Shown here: positions 40,719 to 48,848 of the stretch, piece by piece
Position numbering within the stretch: the first letter of the stretch is position 1
Layout: every line of letters starts with the position of its first letter
NCBI GenBank assembly: GCA_944383885.1
Contig: CALWRF010000001.1
Span: 1-64,000, forward strand
Source: an uncultured Clostridia bacterium
Lineage (GTDB): Bacteria; Bacillota; Clostridia; Lachnospirales; Anaerotignaceae
DNA length: 64,000 nucleotides
Direction of reading: 5' to 3'
Translations under genes and position numbers: made by a program
Notes under the pieces: generated by a model
What the model was told of the DNA's origin: nothing
Databases searched by the model: none
What the model saw: only the letters and a program-made list of their open reading frames with translations

Positions 40719-42020
40719 ATGAATGACGAATATTTAAAACTGCTGCTCTACAGCAATATAAAAGAAGACTCGGTTTTTATGGGTATTTGCAATATTTACA
40801 AAGACTGGGAAAACGGTTTTGAAAATAAAAAAGAGCTTATACACCGTATATATACTCAGATTAAAAAACTTTTGGATATTTCAACAGAGCTGGGCTTTGA
40901 CGGAAACCTCTGGCATAATTATATAGCGTACTTAATTATGACAAACGAAAATTCTTTCTCCCTTACATGTGAAAGATTAGGTCATGGAGAAGGCAGCGTT
41001 AATATACTGGCTAAAAATGACTATAAGGTGTTTAAACGCATATTTGATTTTGATTTTAAGCCTATTGAAAATGATTTAGGCATTGACTGTTTCAGTATAA
41101 TAACAAATTATAAAGCTATATCCAAAAGGGAAAATATTTATAATAAGGCAGTAAGCCAAGTTGTAAGGAATATAAGCCAAAAAATAGAGCAGGCTGCTGA
41201 TGAAAATGATATTTTCAAAATAATTACCGATTTTTACAAAGAGTACGGCGCAGGTATTTTTGGCATTAATAAGGCTTTCAGAATTAAAAATGAAAACGGC
41301 GAGGTTAAATTTTTGGCTGTTAACAATGCCGATAAAACAAAGCTTTGCGATATTATAGGCTATGAGAGCCAAAAGCAGAAGCTTAGGGAAAATACAGAGG
41401 CTTTTGTAAATGGAAAAAGTGCAAATAATGTACTTCTTTACGGCGACAGCGGTACAGGTAAGTCCACAAGTGTTAAAGCCCTTATTAATGAGTATTACGA
41501 TAAGGGTCTTAGAATGATTGAGATTTACAAATACCAGTTCAGGGATTTGTCGCAGGTAATAGCCCAGATTAAAAACCGTAATTACAGATTTATAATTTAT
41601 ATAGACGACCTTTCATTTGAAGCTGACGAAGTTGAGTATAAATTCCTTAAAGCCGTAATAGAAGGCGGTGTTGAAACAAAGCCGGATAACATACTTATTT
41701 ATGCTACATCAAACAGACGTCATTTAATTAAGGAAACATGGAATGACAGAAACGATATGGAGTATAATGGAGAGATACACCGCTCAGACACTGTTGAGGA
41801 AAAACTTTCGCTATCCAGCAGGTTTGGCGTGCTAATAAATTATTCAAATCCAAACAGACAGGAATATTACGATATTGTAGAAGGTATAGCAAAAAGGTAT
41901 CCTGATATTAAATTAAGCAAAGAGGAGCTTTTGGCTAAAGCCAATAAGTGGGAATTGCGCCATGGCGGAATATCCGGAAGAACGGCGCAGCAGTTTATTA
42001 ATTATATAGCAGGAAAATAA
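40719..42020 (+). CDS. DUF815 family AAA-type ATPase
   Basis: A 433-residue cytosolic protein. Residues about 1-200 are a helical N-terminal domain; the DUF815 ATPase core follows, with Walker A GDSGTGKST near 240, Walker B-like FIIYIDDLSFE near 288, and the family segments LIYATSNRRHLI and LSLSSRFGVLINYSNPNR. The C-terminus (ELRHGGISGRTAQQFINYI) is typical. Function is unknown; relatives are widespread single genes in Firmicutes and Proteobacteria. GGAAAGGAAAGG precedes the ATG. It lies 83 bp after ilvC without a terminator, so it may be read from the ilv transcript. Confidence 0.9.
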   Translation: MNDEYLKLLLYSNIKEDSVFMGICNIYKDWENGFENKKELIHRIYTQIKKLLDISTELGFDGNLWHNYIAYLIMTNENSFSLTCERLGHGEGSVNILAKNDYKVFKRIFDFDFKPIENDLGIDCFSIITNYKAISKRENIYNKAVSQVVRNISQKIEQAADENDIFKIITDFYKEYGAGIFGINKAFRIKNENGEVKFLAVNNADKTKLCDIIGYESQKQKLRENTEAFVNGKSANNVLLYGDSGTGKSTSVKALINEYYDKGLRMIEIYKYQFRDLSQVIAQIKNRNYRFIIYIDDLSFEADEVEYKFLKAVIEGGVETKPDNILIYATSNRRHLIKETWNDRNDMEYNGEIHRSDTVEEKLSLSSRFGVLINYSNPNRQEYYDIVEGIAKRYPDIKLSKEELLAKANKWELRHGGISGRTAQQFINYIAGK

Positions 42021-42058
42021 ATTAATAAGGAAATAAGGATTAAATTAAGGGAATAAAA

Positions 42059-42100
42059 AATAAGCCTAAAAGTTATTTAAAACTTCAGGCTTATTTTTTT
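42059..42100. terminator. Bidirectional terminator between the DUF815 and chemoreceptor genes
   Basis: Long stem aataagcctaaaagtt against aacttcaggcttatt with A and T runs on both sides. Confidence 0.92.
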
Positions 42101-42108
42101 ATTCAAAA

Positions 42109-43905
42109 TCAGTATTTGCTTGATGAATCATTTCCGCTGTAAAGAATTGGCGAATCATCTGATGTATTGTTAGTGCTTATGTCAGAAGAATTATCATTTG
42201 CTTCTGCTGCGGCAGCTAACTTTGAGTCATTTCTTAAATGGAACTTTTTGAAAAGCTGGTCTAAGAGAGCAGCCTGGCTTGAAAGCTCTTCGCTGGCTGC
42301 GGCGCTTTCCTCAGCTGTAGCTGAATTTGTCTGAACAACTGATGATATTTGGTCGATACCGACTGTTATCTGGGAAATTGAGTTTGCCTGCTCTGAAGAA
42401 GCTGAAGATATCTTATCCACAACAGTAACAATTTCGTCTTTTTTAGTTATAACAGCATTTAAAGATTCGGCTGTTTCATGAGCTATTTTAGAGCCGTTTT
42501 CAACTGCTCTGATTGAGTTTTCAATAAGAGCTGCTGTATTTTTAGACGCTTCTGCGCTTTTGCTTGCTAAGTTTCTGACTTCATCAGCTACTACCGCAAA
42601 ACCTTTTCCGGCAGAACCTGCGCGCGCTGCTTCAACGGCTGCGTTTAAGGCAAGTATATTTGTCTGGAAAGCTATATCTTCGATAGTTTTTATAATCTTT
42701 CCTATTTCAGTGGAGCTGTTTGTAATTTCATTCATAGCTCCCATTAATTCTTCCATTTTAGCGTTGCTCTGTTCCATATCATCGCTTATGCCTTTTACTT
42801 TCTGGCTTACGTATCCGGCATTTTCTGCTGTATCTGAAACATGCTGTGATATATCGTTAATTGTAGCGGCTAATTCCTGTATAGAGCTTGCCTGTTCTGT
42901 AGCGCCCTGGCTTAAAGCCTGTGCTCCGTTTGCTACCTGCTCCGCTCCGCTTGATACTTGGTCTGAAGTTTGATTTATCTGGTACAAAATAGAGTCAAGA
43001 TTTCTGTTTATTTTTCTAATTGAAAGGAGAAGAGGTCTGAAGTCGCCTACATAGCTTTCTTCGCATGTTGTGGTAAGAGCAAAGTTGCCGTTTGCCATTT
43101 CGCCAAGAAGATATTTCTCGTCATTTATAACAGTTGAAAGGCGCTCTATAAGGTCGCTTGTTGAAGCTGTTAAATCTCCTATTTCATCTTCACTATCTGT
43201 TTCATAAACAGGTGTTGTTAAATCGCCGTTTACCAATGCGGCAAGACGTTCAGAACATTTGTTAAGAGGCAGGGAAATTTGGCGTGAGAGCATAATGCCA
43301 AAAAGCACAGCGCATACAAATGTTATTATAATAAGGAGAATACAAATAAAGATTATTAATCTTGCTGAAGATTCTATTGAATTTTGTGAATCAGTACCGG
43401 CTGCGACTTTGCTGTCCATAACAGAAATTAAAGAATTATAGACAGTGTTGTAGAGAGGGTCTAATTCGTCTACAAGCATTCTTTCGGCAGCAGCGGCGTT
43501 TGTCTGTGCTGATATTTCTTTAGAGACACTGCTGTATTGTGACCAAGCCTGCTTTGCGTTATTAAAATAATTCTTTTCATTGTCTGTAGTAATGTTTCTT
43601 TCAACAGTGTTAAACAGTTCGTCTATTTGATTTGAAGCTGTATTAAATTCTGTCTTAGCCTGCGCTTTATCAGATGAAGATGTGTAAGTTACAGAATTAT
43701 GTAAATATAAGTTCATTTCACAGAAATTAGCCATAAGTTTTCCTATGTCTTCCTGGGCAAAACCGTCAGTAACTAAAATGTTTGTGTATTTTGAGTGCAT
43801 TGACCTTGTAAGAAAAATGCACATAACACTTGAAATACTTGCTAATATGCTAACAAGTAAAAAAGAGATTATTAATTTTTTTCCAATTTTTAAGTGCTTA
43901 AACAT
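42109..43905 (-). CDS. Methyl-accepting chemotaxis protein
   Basis: A 598-residue chemoreceptor. Membrane helix 1 ([20 protein letters not shown], about 11-30), an extracellular four-helix-type sensor domain (about 32-185), helix 2 ([20 protein letters not shown], near 188), a HAMP linker, a second connector, then the long cytoplasmic coiled coil. The hairpin tip that contacts CheA/CheW reads [19 protein letters not shown] followed by [15 protein letters not shown]. Start at 43905 because GGAGG sits 8 bp before that ATG; an in-frame TTG five codons upstream lies within the ribosome binding site. The ligand is unknown. It lies 2 kb before the flagellar operon, on the opposite strand. Confidence 0.95.
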   Translation of the reverse strand: MFKHLKIGKKLIISFLLVSILASISSVMCIFLTRSMHSKYTNILVTDGFAQEDIGKLMANFCEMNLYLHNSVTYTSSSDKAQAKTEFNTASNQIDELFNTVERNITTDNEKNYFNNAKQAWSQYSSVSKEISAQTNAAAAERMLVDELDPLYNTVYNSLISVMDSKVAAGTDSQNSIESSARLIIFICILLIIITFVCAVLFGIMLSRQISLPLNKCSERLAALVNGDLTTPVYETDSEDEIGDLTASTSDLIERLSTVINDEKYLLGEMANGNFALTTTCEESYVGDFRPLLLSIRKINRNLDSILYQINQTSDQVSSGAEQVANGAQALSQGATEQASSIQELAATINDISQHVSDTAENAGYVSQKVKGISDDMEQSNAKMEELMGAMNEITNSSTEIGKIIKTIEDIAFQTNILALNAAVEAARAGSAGKGFAVVADEVRNLASKSAEASKNTAALIENSIRAVENGSKIAHETAESLNAVITKKDEIVTVVDKISSASSEQANSISQITVGIDQISSVVQTNSATAEESAAASEELSSQAALLDQLFKKFHLRNDSKLAAAAEANDNSSDISTNNTSDDSPILYSGNDSSSKY

Positions 43906-44034
43906 ATAATATACCTCCAATTTATTTTATGAGAGAAAAATGTCCTCACTTTGAAATAATCCTAAAATTCCCTCAATACTATATATCGGTTTAAAATCAG
44001 ATTCATTAAGTAAAATTTTATATTTTTTTTAAAT

Positions 44035-44074
44035 AAGCCTTATATCTGCCTTTTAATATGCAGATATAAGGCTT
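44035..44074 (-). terminator. Long perfect hairpin downstream of the integrase
   Basis: 15-bp perfect stem aagccttatatctgc (44035-44049) against gcagatataaggctt (44060-44074), 10-nt loop. On the minus strand it is followed by ATTTAAAAA, so termination of leftward integrase transcripts is possible but the T run is poor. Confidence 0.55.
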
Positions 44075-44217
44075 TAATTAAAGATTTCACATATTTGCTG
44101 CTAATTATCAGATAGACGGATTAAATTAAGTCTTTAAGTCTGAAAAAAGATATATTTTTAACAATTACGGGTTTTGCAGTTTATATTCAGGTGATTTTTA
44201 CTATGCGGAAATAACAT

Positions 44218-44238
44218 AAACAGACAATAAACAGACAT
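44218..44238. repeat. 21-bp direct repeat, left copy beside the integrase
   Basis: Contains two aaacagaca units with an 11-bp period; identical over 21 bp to 45582-45602. It lies 31 bp beyond the integrase stop. It resembles paired arm-type integrase sites. Confidence 0.8.
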
Positions 44239-44269
44239 TTCTGTTAAACAATATATTTTATATATTAAA

Positions 44270-45292
44270 TTAAATCATATTTATATTTTTTATAAGCTCG
44301 TCTATTTCTTTATGTGTATATACGTTTTCGGTAATATCGTTTGTAGAATGACCCATAATGCGTTTTATAGAAATTTTATTCATTCCGGCTGTGTCGGCAA
44401 GGCTTGCGAATGTATGGCGTCCGTCGTGGGGCAAATGCTCCATGTTCAGTTTTTTCATAAGGTTTATATAAATTCTGCGGTATGATGAATAGTTAACCTT
44501 ACAGCCGTTTTTTTCTATGATATAAACATTGTTTAAATCGCAGCGTCTTTTTATAAACGGAAGTATTTTTGAGTTTATAGGAACAGTACGGTTTTTGCCG
44601 GCTTTTGTCTTTGAACCGGCTGTTATATACAATTCTTCTAAGTTAACAGAACTTTTTTTGATGTTTAAAAGCTCCGAAGGACGTAATCCGCTGTAAATCA
44701 TAATAAGCACAGTATCGGCAAAAGGCTCTGTATTTATTGCATTAAAAAGCCTTTCTATTTCATCAGATGTAAATGCTTTATGAATATTAGAAGCTTCTTT
44801 GGGACCTATTTTAGTAAATTTTGCGTAGTTTTTTGAAATAATGTCAAGCTCTATGGCAATATCAAAAAGCTGGTTAAGAAGTGTCTGAACATGGTTTTTT
44901 GTCTGCCATTTTCTATCTATGCTGTCAATTATTTTTTGGAGATGGAATGTTTTTAAATCTTTTATTTTAGTGTTGTGTATAGGCGACAGATATTTATATG
45001 CCGCCTGGTAAATATATACTCCGCTGTTTGAAAGCGTGCTCAGTTTACGCCTTTTAAACTCACAATATAAATCTGATATTGTATAGTTTATTAAATCAAA
45101 GTCGTAAGGAGACTTGTTGTATTCCATAAGAGCCTGAAGCGCTTCCTGAGATGTTTTGTAATAGCCCAGATATTTATACTCCGGTCTTCCGTTTTCTGCT
45201 TTATATCCTGTTTGTATCCTTGCTGTAAAGGGTCTACGGCGTGAGCCTGAAAGCTTATATACACTTCCATAACCTTTTGGCAATCGTTTCAT
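44270..45292 (-). CDS. Tyrosine recombinase (phage/ICE-type integrase)
   Basis: A 340-residue site-specific recombinase. Residues 1-60 look like an arm-binding domain (GYGSVYKLSG, RPFTARIQTGY, YLGYYKTSQEALQAL), 65-165 a core-binding domain, and 175-335 the catalytic domain. Catalytic residues visible: Arg204 (YSGLRPSELL), Lys228 region (AGSKTKAGKNR), His289/Arg292 (LPHDGRHTF), His315 (IMGHS) and Tyr325 (ENVYTH). Length and arm domain fit integrases of conjugative elements. However, no excisionase, replication or transfer gene is nearby; the only neighbours are 21-bp direct repeats and the flagellar promoter. It appears intact and could act on the inverted repeats at 45648 and 45927. Confidence 0.94.
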   Translation of the reverse strand: MKRLPKGYGSVYKLSGSRRRPFTARIQTGYKAENGRPEYKYLGYYKTSQEALQALMEYNKSPYDFDLINYTISDLYCEFKRRKLSTLSNSGVYIYQAAYKYLSPIHNTKIKDLKTFHLQKIIDSIDRKWQTKNHVQTLLNQLFDIAIELDIISKNYAKFTKIGPKEASNIHKAFTSDEIERLFNAINTEPFADTVLIMIYSGLRPSELLNIKKSSVNLEELYITAGSKTKAGKNRTVPINSKILPFIKRRCDLNNVYIIEKNGCKVNYSSYRRIYINLMKKLNMEHLPHDGRHTFASLADTAGMNKISIKRIMGHSTNDITENVYTHKEIDELIKNINMI

Positions 45293-45581
45293 TTAAAGTC
45301 AGTCCTTTCAAAATTAACAGATTTAATGCACGAATATATTTTAAAAATCTTAGTATGTTTTGCTTTATAATCTACTGATAATTTGAACAAAAATGTGAAA
45401 AAAGAGCAATAAAATAAGTGATATAACTATAATATTTCTAAATTATATCAAAAAAGCAGTCTGATTACTAAGTTATTATAAGATAATTTTTACAAAAAGC
45501 TGATTTTTAAGATTGGGCAACTTCTATTAAGAATAAATTTTAAATGAAATACTTTAAAACAAAAGTATTGTTGAGAAAAAC

Positions 45582-45602
45582 AAACAGACAATAAACAGAC
45601 AT
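45582..45602. repeat. 21-bp direct repeat, right copy beside the integrase
   Basis: Identical over 21 bp and in the same orientation as 44218-44238, 290 bp upstream of the integrase start and 45 bp from the left inverted repeat at 45648. Likely a paired arm-type site (11-bp period). Confidence 0.8.
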
Positions 45603-45647
45603 ATCCAATCTAAAATGCTAAAAATATAGTATTGCGGCTGAAATTTA

Positions 45648-45664
45648 TTTTAAATAGTACTTAA
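45648..45664. repeat. Left 17-bp inverted repeat flanking the flagellar promoter
   Basis: ttttaaatagtacttaa is the exact reverse complement of 45927-45943. An asymmetric 7-bp centre (atagtac) could serve as a strand-exchange overlap. Role inferred. Confidence 0.8.
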
Positions 45665-45854
45665 TTTGCATTTTTTATATATAATAGAATTTAATATGAT
45701 TTAACATTTTTAAATGTGGATTATAAATTTTAAACTTGATTTTTTTTACTTTAAAAACACTTTTTTACAAATGTTGCTAAAATTATTTGTATATTGTTTA
45801 CAAAAAAACAAACAATAAATTTAATAAAATCGTAATTATAAAGATAACAAATTG

Positions 45855-45883
45855 TTGAATTTTTGGGGAAAAAAGGATATAAT
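45855..45883 (+). promoter_or_regulatory. Promoter of the flagellar operon
   Basis: TTGAAT (45855-45860), 17 bp, TATAAT (45878-45883), a sigma-A type promoter reading toward flgB. It lies between the two 17-bp inverted repeats, so inversion of that segment would point it at the integrase gene. Confidence 0.82.
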
Positions 45884-45920
45884 GTCTACTTAATAAGTAC
45901 TTCTATTAACAGTATAAATA

Positions 45921-45947
45921 AAGTTTTTAAGTACTATTTAAAAACTT
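45921..45947. repeat. Right inverted repeat within a 27-bp palindromic recombinase-like site
   Basis: Perfect 10-bp arms aagtttttaa and ttaaaaactt surround the 7-bp centre gtactat. Positions 45927-45943 are the inverted copy of 45648-45664. The arm-overlap-arm layout is that of tyrosine recombinase core sites. In RNA it would form a hairpin in the flgB leader. Confidence 0.8.
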
Positions 45948-45991
45948 TTAAGTTTAAACGGTTTTACCGATGTTTAGGAGGGAATTATGTA

Positions 45992-46372
45992 TTGAATTAC
46001 TTAGATAACAACATGTTTGACTTGTCAAAAAAAGTAATGGATTTTCTTTGGCAGAAGCAAACAATAACATCAAACAATATAGCCAATGCAGAAACTCCCG
46101 GATATAAGGCAAAATACATAACTTTTGAGGATGAGCTGCGAAGAAGGCTTGATTCACAGTACGGCAGAACTGCCGGTGAAATTAAAAGAAGCATAGCTTC
46201 TGCAAAGCCTGAAATCCATGAAACAGAAAACGAGTCATCAAGAATGGACGGGAATAATGTTAATGTTGATGTTGAAAGCATGGAGCTTGCAAAAACCGCG
46301 CTTCAATATCAATTTATGGTTAAAGCGTTTAATGATGACATTACAAGGCTGAGCACTGTAATTAGAGGCTGA
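45992..46372 (+). CDS. flgB: Flagellar basal-body rod protein FlgB
   Basis: A 126-residue proximal rod subunit exported by the flagellar secretion system. Family pattern: FLWQKQTITSNNIANAETPGYKAK near the N-terminus and LAKTALQYQFMVKAFN...LSTVIRG at the C-terminus. The start is TTG at 45992, with AGGAGGG 9 bp upstream. The frame is open to 45863, but the promoter -10 box lies inside that part, so upstream starts are excluded. An ATG-TAT-TGA mini-frame sits between the ribosome binding site and overlaps the TTG. First gene of the flagellar operon; flgC follows after 14 bp. Confidence 0.94.
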   Translation: MNYLDNNMFDLSKKVMDFLWQKQTITSNNIANAETPGYKAKYITFEDELRRRLDSQYGRTAGEIKRSIASAKPEIHETENESSRMDGNNVNVDVESMELAKTALQYQFMVKAFNDDITRLSTVIRG

Positions 46373-46386
46373 AAGGAGCTGTAATT

Positions 46387-46833
46387 ATGAGTTTTTTAAA
46401 TGCGCTTAACATAAGTGCTTCCGGCATGACTGCCGAAAGAATGCGCCTTGACATAGCGGCAGAGAACATAGCCAATTTAAACACCACAAGGACAGAAAAC
46501 GGCGGACCTTACAGAAGGAAAATGGTTGTGTTTGAGTCTATTGAAGACAACAGTTTTGCAAATGCCTTTCGCTCAGAGCTGTCAAGGCAGAACAGGGCTT
46601 CTTCAGGCGGTGTAAGGGTGGCTGAAATTGTTGAGGACCCAAGTGATTTCCGTATGGTTTACAACCCTGAACATCCTGACGCCGACCAAAACGGGTATGT
46701 TCAGATGCCTAATGTCGATTTACTTAAAGAAACAATTGACAGTATGGCTGCAAGTAGGGCGTATGATGCTAATCTTACGGCTTTTAACACAATTAAGACA
46801 ATGGCTTCAAAAGCCCTTGAAATAGGAAAATAG
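46387..46833 (+). CDS. flgC: Flagellar basal-body rod protein FlgC
   Basis: A 148-residue proximal rod subunit. N-terminal SFLNALNISASGMTAERMRL with the NIANLNTTRTENGGPYRRK motif, and C-terminal SMAASRAYDANLTAFNTIKTM, fit FlgC closely. AAAGGAG lies 7 bp upstream of the ATG. Both termini would form the coiled-coil rod core together with FlgB. In operon with flgB and fliE. Confidence 0.96.
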   Translation: MSFLNALNISASGMTAERMRLDIAAENIANLNTTRTENGGPYRRKMVVFESIEDNSFANAFRSELSRQNRASSGGVRVAEIVEDPSDFRMVYNPEHPDADQNGYVQMPNVDLLKETIDSMAASRAYDANLTAFNTIKTMASKALEIGK

Positions 46834-46873
46834 TTTTAGTTAACAATCTTATTAAATTTAAGGAGAACAACGT

Positions 46874-47170
46874 ATGTTTATATCACAAATTAACGAGATT
46901 GCTTCAAACCCATTTTTTAATGATTCCCAAAAAACTGCAAACAACAATAATCTAATATTTGAAAATGTTTTTAAAAGCGCTTTAGAGAATGTTTCTACAA
47001 ATGAAAAAGGACTTGCACAAGCTGAGTATCTTCTCTCTACAGGGCAGATAGAAGATGCGCATACTGTACCAGCAGCATCTGCCATGGCACAGCTTTCAGT
47101 TGATTTCTTGGTTCAGCTCCGAAACAAAGCTTTAGACTCATATAACGAACTAATGAGAATAAGTTTATAA
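46874..47170 (+). CDS. fliE: Flagellar hook-basal body protein FliE
   Basis: A 98-residue protein that joins the MS ring to the rod and is the first substrate of the export gate. The N-terminal half is short and polar; the second half has the family helix (ALENVSTNEKGLAQAEYLLS, HTVPAASAMAQLSVDFLVQLRNKALDSYNELMRI). AAGGAG precedes the ATG. The order flgB-flgC-fliE-fliF matches Bacillus. Confidence 0.94.
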   Translation: MFISQINEIASNPFFNDSQKTANNNNLIFENVFKSALENVSTNEKGLAQAEYLLSTGQIEDAHTVPAASAMAQLSVDFLVQLRNKALDSYNELMRISL

Positions 47171-47219
47171 TCTGGCGTTTTTTTAATGCTTAATTTATAG
47201 ACTCAAAGAGGGATATATT

Positions 47220-48848
47220 TTGAATGAACGAGTTATTTCAATATTAACAAAATTAAAGGAAACAACTAAAAATTTAAACGCCAAGACAAAAAAATTAATA
47301 ATTATAGGAGTAATCGCTTCGGTAGCTTTATCTGTAGGAGTTGCGTTTTGGCTTAACAACAGACCTTATGTAACCCTTTTTTCCGGACTTAGCACTGAAG
47401 AAGCCAGCGAGATTATGGGAAAGCTTCAGGAGGATGGAGTTGACTATCAATATGAATCCCTTTCATCTGGAAGCACAATACTTGTCCCTGAAAGCGAAGG
47501 CGAACAGCTCAAGGCAGAGCTTGTTTACGAAGGCTACCCGAAAAGCGGGTTTACATACGATGTTTTTACCAATAATGTGGATTTAACTACTTCGGAGTCT
47601 GAAAAACAGTATTATCAGCGTTTAGAGCTTCAGGAAAGAATGGGAGCGACAATCTCCACATTTTTCCCGAATATAAAAGACGCAAAAGTGACAATAGCTT
47701 TTGGAGAAGAAAGCAGGTATGTACTTGATACAGGAAATTCATCAAAGGCTACAGCTTCGGTTGCTGTTACGACAAAAGACGGTTCTGACATATCAGATGA
47801 TGATGTTAGGGCTATGCAGAGGCTTGTATCAAGAAGCATTCCCCAGCTTGAGTTTGAAAGTGTTGCTGTTATATGCAACGGAAAAGATGTTTCATCTACT
47901 GAAGAATTGTCGCGCGGAAGCGCTAATGAGCTTAAATTACAGATAGAAGAAGCTTACGACAACAAAATTAAAAATAAAGTACTTGAGATTCTGCTGCCTA
48001 TATATGGTCAGGACCATGTTAAGGTTTCAGTTAAAAGCGAGGTTGACATAAATAAGAAATTAAGGGAGCTTACCAACTATTCAGCAGAAGATGAAAATAA
48101 TACAGGCGTAAAATCTTCTGAAACAGCCCATCAGGAAGTTGGAAGAGACGGTCAAGCCGCTGGAGGCGTGCCGGGGACTGAAACAAACGCAGACATTCCG
48201 GTTTATACAAGAATCCAGCAGGACGGAACAGAAAATTATATTTTAAGCGATGGAAGCGTTGAGTACCTTGTTGACCAAGTAAAAGAACAGCAGCAGATTG
48301 ACTCCGGAGATTTATCTGATTTATCAATAGCGGTTATTATTGATACTGATAATCTCAGCAATCAGACAAGAACGCAGCTTGTTTCCCTTGTTGCCAAAGC
48401 TGCTGGAATAAGCACTCAGGACAGCGAGGAAAAGATTGAATTAGTAGGCATTCCTTTCCAAAACGACGAAACTCCGGCACCTTCAGATACTAATCTGCCT
48501 GACAGAGAACAAATTACGCGCCTGCTTACTATAGGCGGAATTGCTGTAGGATGTTTATTAATATTCCTTATTATACTGCTCTTTATTATTAAGCGCATAA
48601 GAAAGAGAATGCGCAGGAAAAAGAACAGCAGAAATGTTGAAGAAAGCCCTGTTATTTATAATACCGCGCGTACTGCTCCGGCTGAAAAAGAGGAAGAACA
48701 TGATGATATATCAGACTTAATTAACATTAAGAATGAGCGAAGCATGGAACTTAAAAACAAAATCAGGGAAATAACAGAGGAAAATCCTGAAATTTCGGCG
48801 CAGACACTTAAATCATGGCTGAGAGGAGGAGAGAAGAATGGAAAGTAA
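47220..48848 (+). CDS. fliF: Flagellar MS-ring protein FliF
   Basis: A 542-residue membrane protein that forms the MS ring. N-terminal membrane helix (LIIIGVIASVALSVGVAFWL, about 25-44), ring-building motifs RPYVTLFSGLSTEEASEIM and the YPKSGFTYDVF segment, and a disordered loop with EDENNTGVKSS. The C-terminal helix (IGGIAVGCLLIFLIILLFII) lies near 440-460, and a cytoplasmic FliG-binding tail ends in SAQTLKSWLRGG. The start is TTG at 47220; the nearby ATG at 47224 is out of frame. It overlaps fliG by 11 bp. Confidence 0.96.
   Translation: MNERVISILTKLKETTKNLNAKTKKLIIIGVIASVALSVGVAFWLNNRPYVTLFSGLSTEEASEIMGKLQEDGVDYQYESLSSGSTILVPESEGEQLKAELVYEGYPKSGFTYDVFTNNVDLTTSESEKQYYQRLELQERMGATISTFFPNIKDAKVTIAFGEESRYVLDTGNSSKATASVAVTTKDGSDISDDDVRAMQRLVSRSIPQLEFESVAVICNGKDVSSTEELSRGSANELKLQIEEAYDNKIKNKVLEILLPIYGQDHVKVSVKSEVDINKKLRELTNYSAEDENNTGVKSSETAHQEVGRDGQAAGGVPGTETNADIPVYTRIQQDGTENYILSDGSVEYLVDQVKEQQQIDSGDLSDLSIAVIIDTDNLSNQTRTQLVSLVAKAAGISTQDSEEKIELVGIPFQNDETPAPSDTNLPDREQITRLLTIGGIAVGCLLIFLIILLFIIKRIRKRMRRKKNSRNVEESPVIYNTARTAPAEKEEEHDDISDLINIKNERSMELKNKIREITEENPEISAQTLKSWLRGGEKNGK

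Noticed and set aside
43100-43905. Flagellar or chemotaxis regulator co-operonic with the integrase
   Set aside because: The chemoreceptor and integrase are on the same strand but separated by 364 bp with a 15-bp hairpin; no sign of a shared transcript.
44199-45937. Integrase element ends defined by tactat copies at 44199 and 45932
   Set aside because: Only 6-7 bp shared, too short in AT-rich DNA to call attachment sites.
45900-45990. c-di-GMP (GEMM) riboswitch in the flgB leader, as in Clostridioides difficile
   Set aside because: No GEMM core sequence; the leader has only the palindromic site and a tiny cggt-ttt-accg hairpin.
45863-45991. Upstream extension of flgB to an ATG at 45863
   Set aside because: The flagellar promoter -10 box lies inside it and the 43 extra residues do not resemble FlgB; the ribosome binding site belongs to the TTG at 45992.
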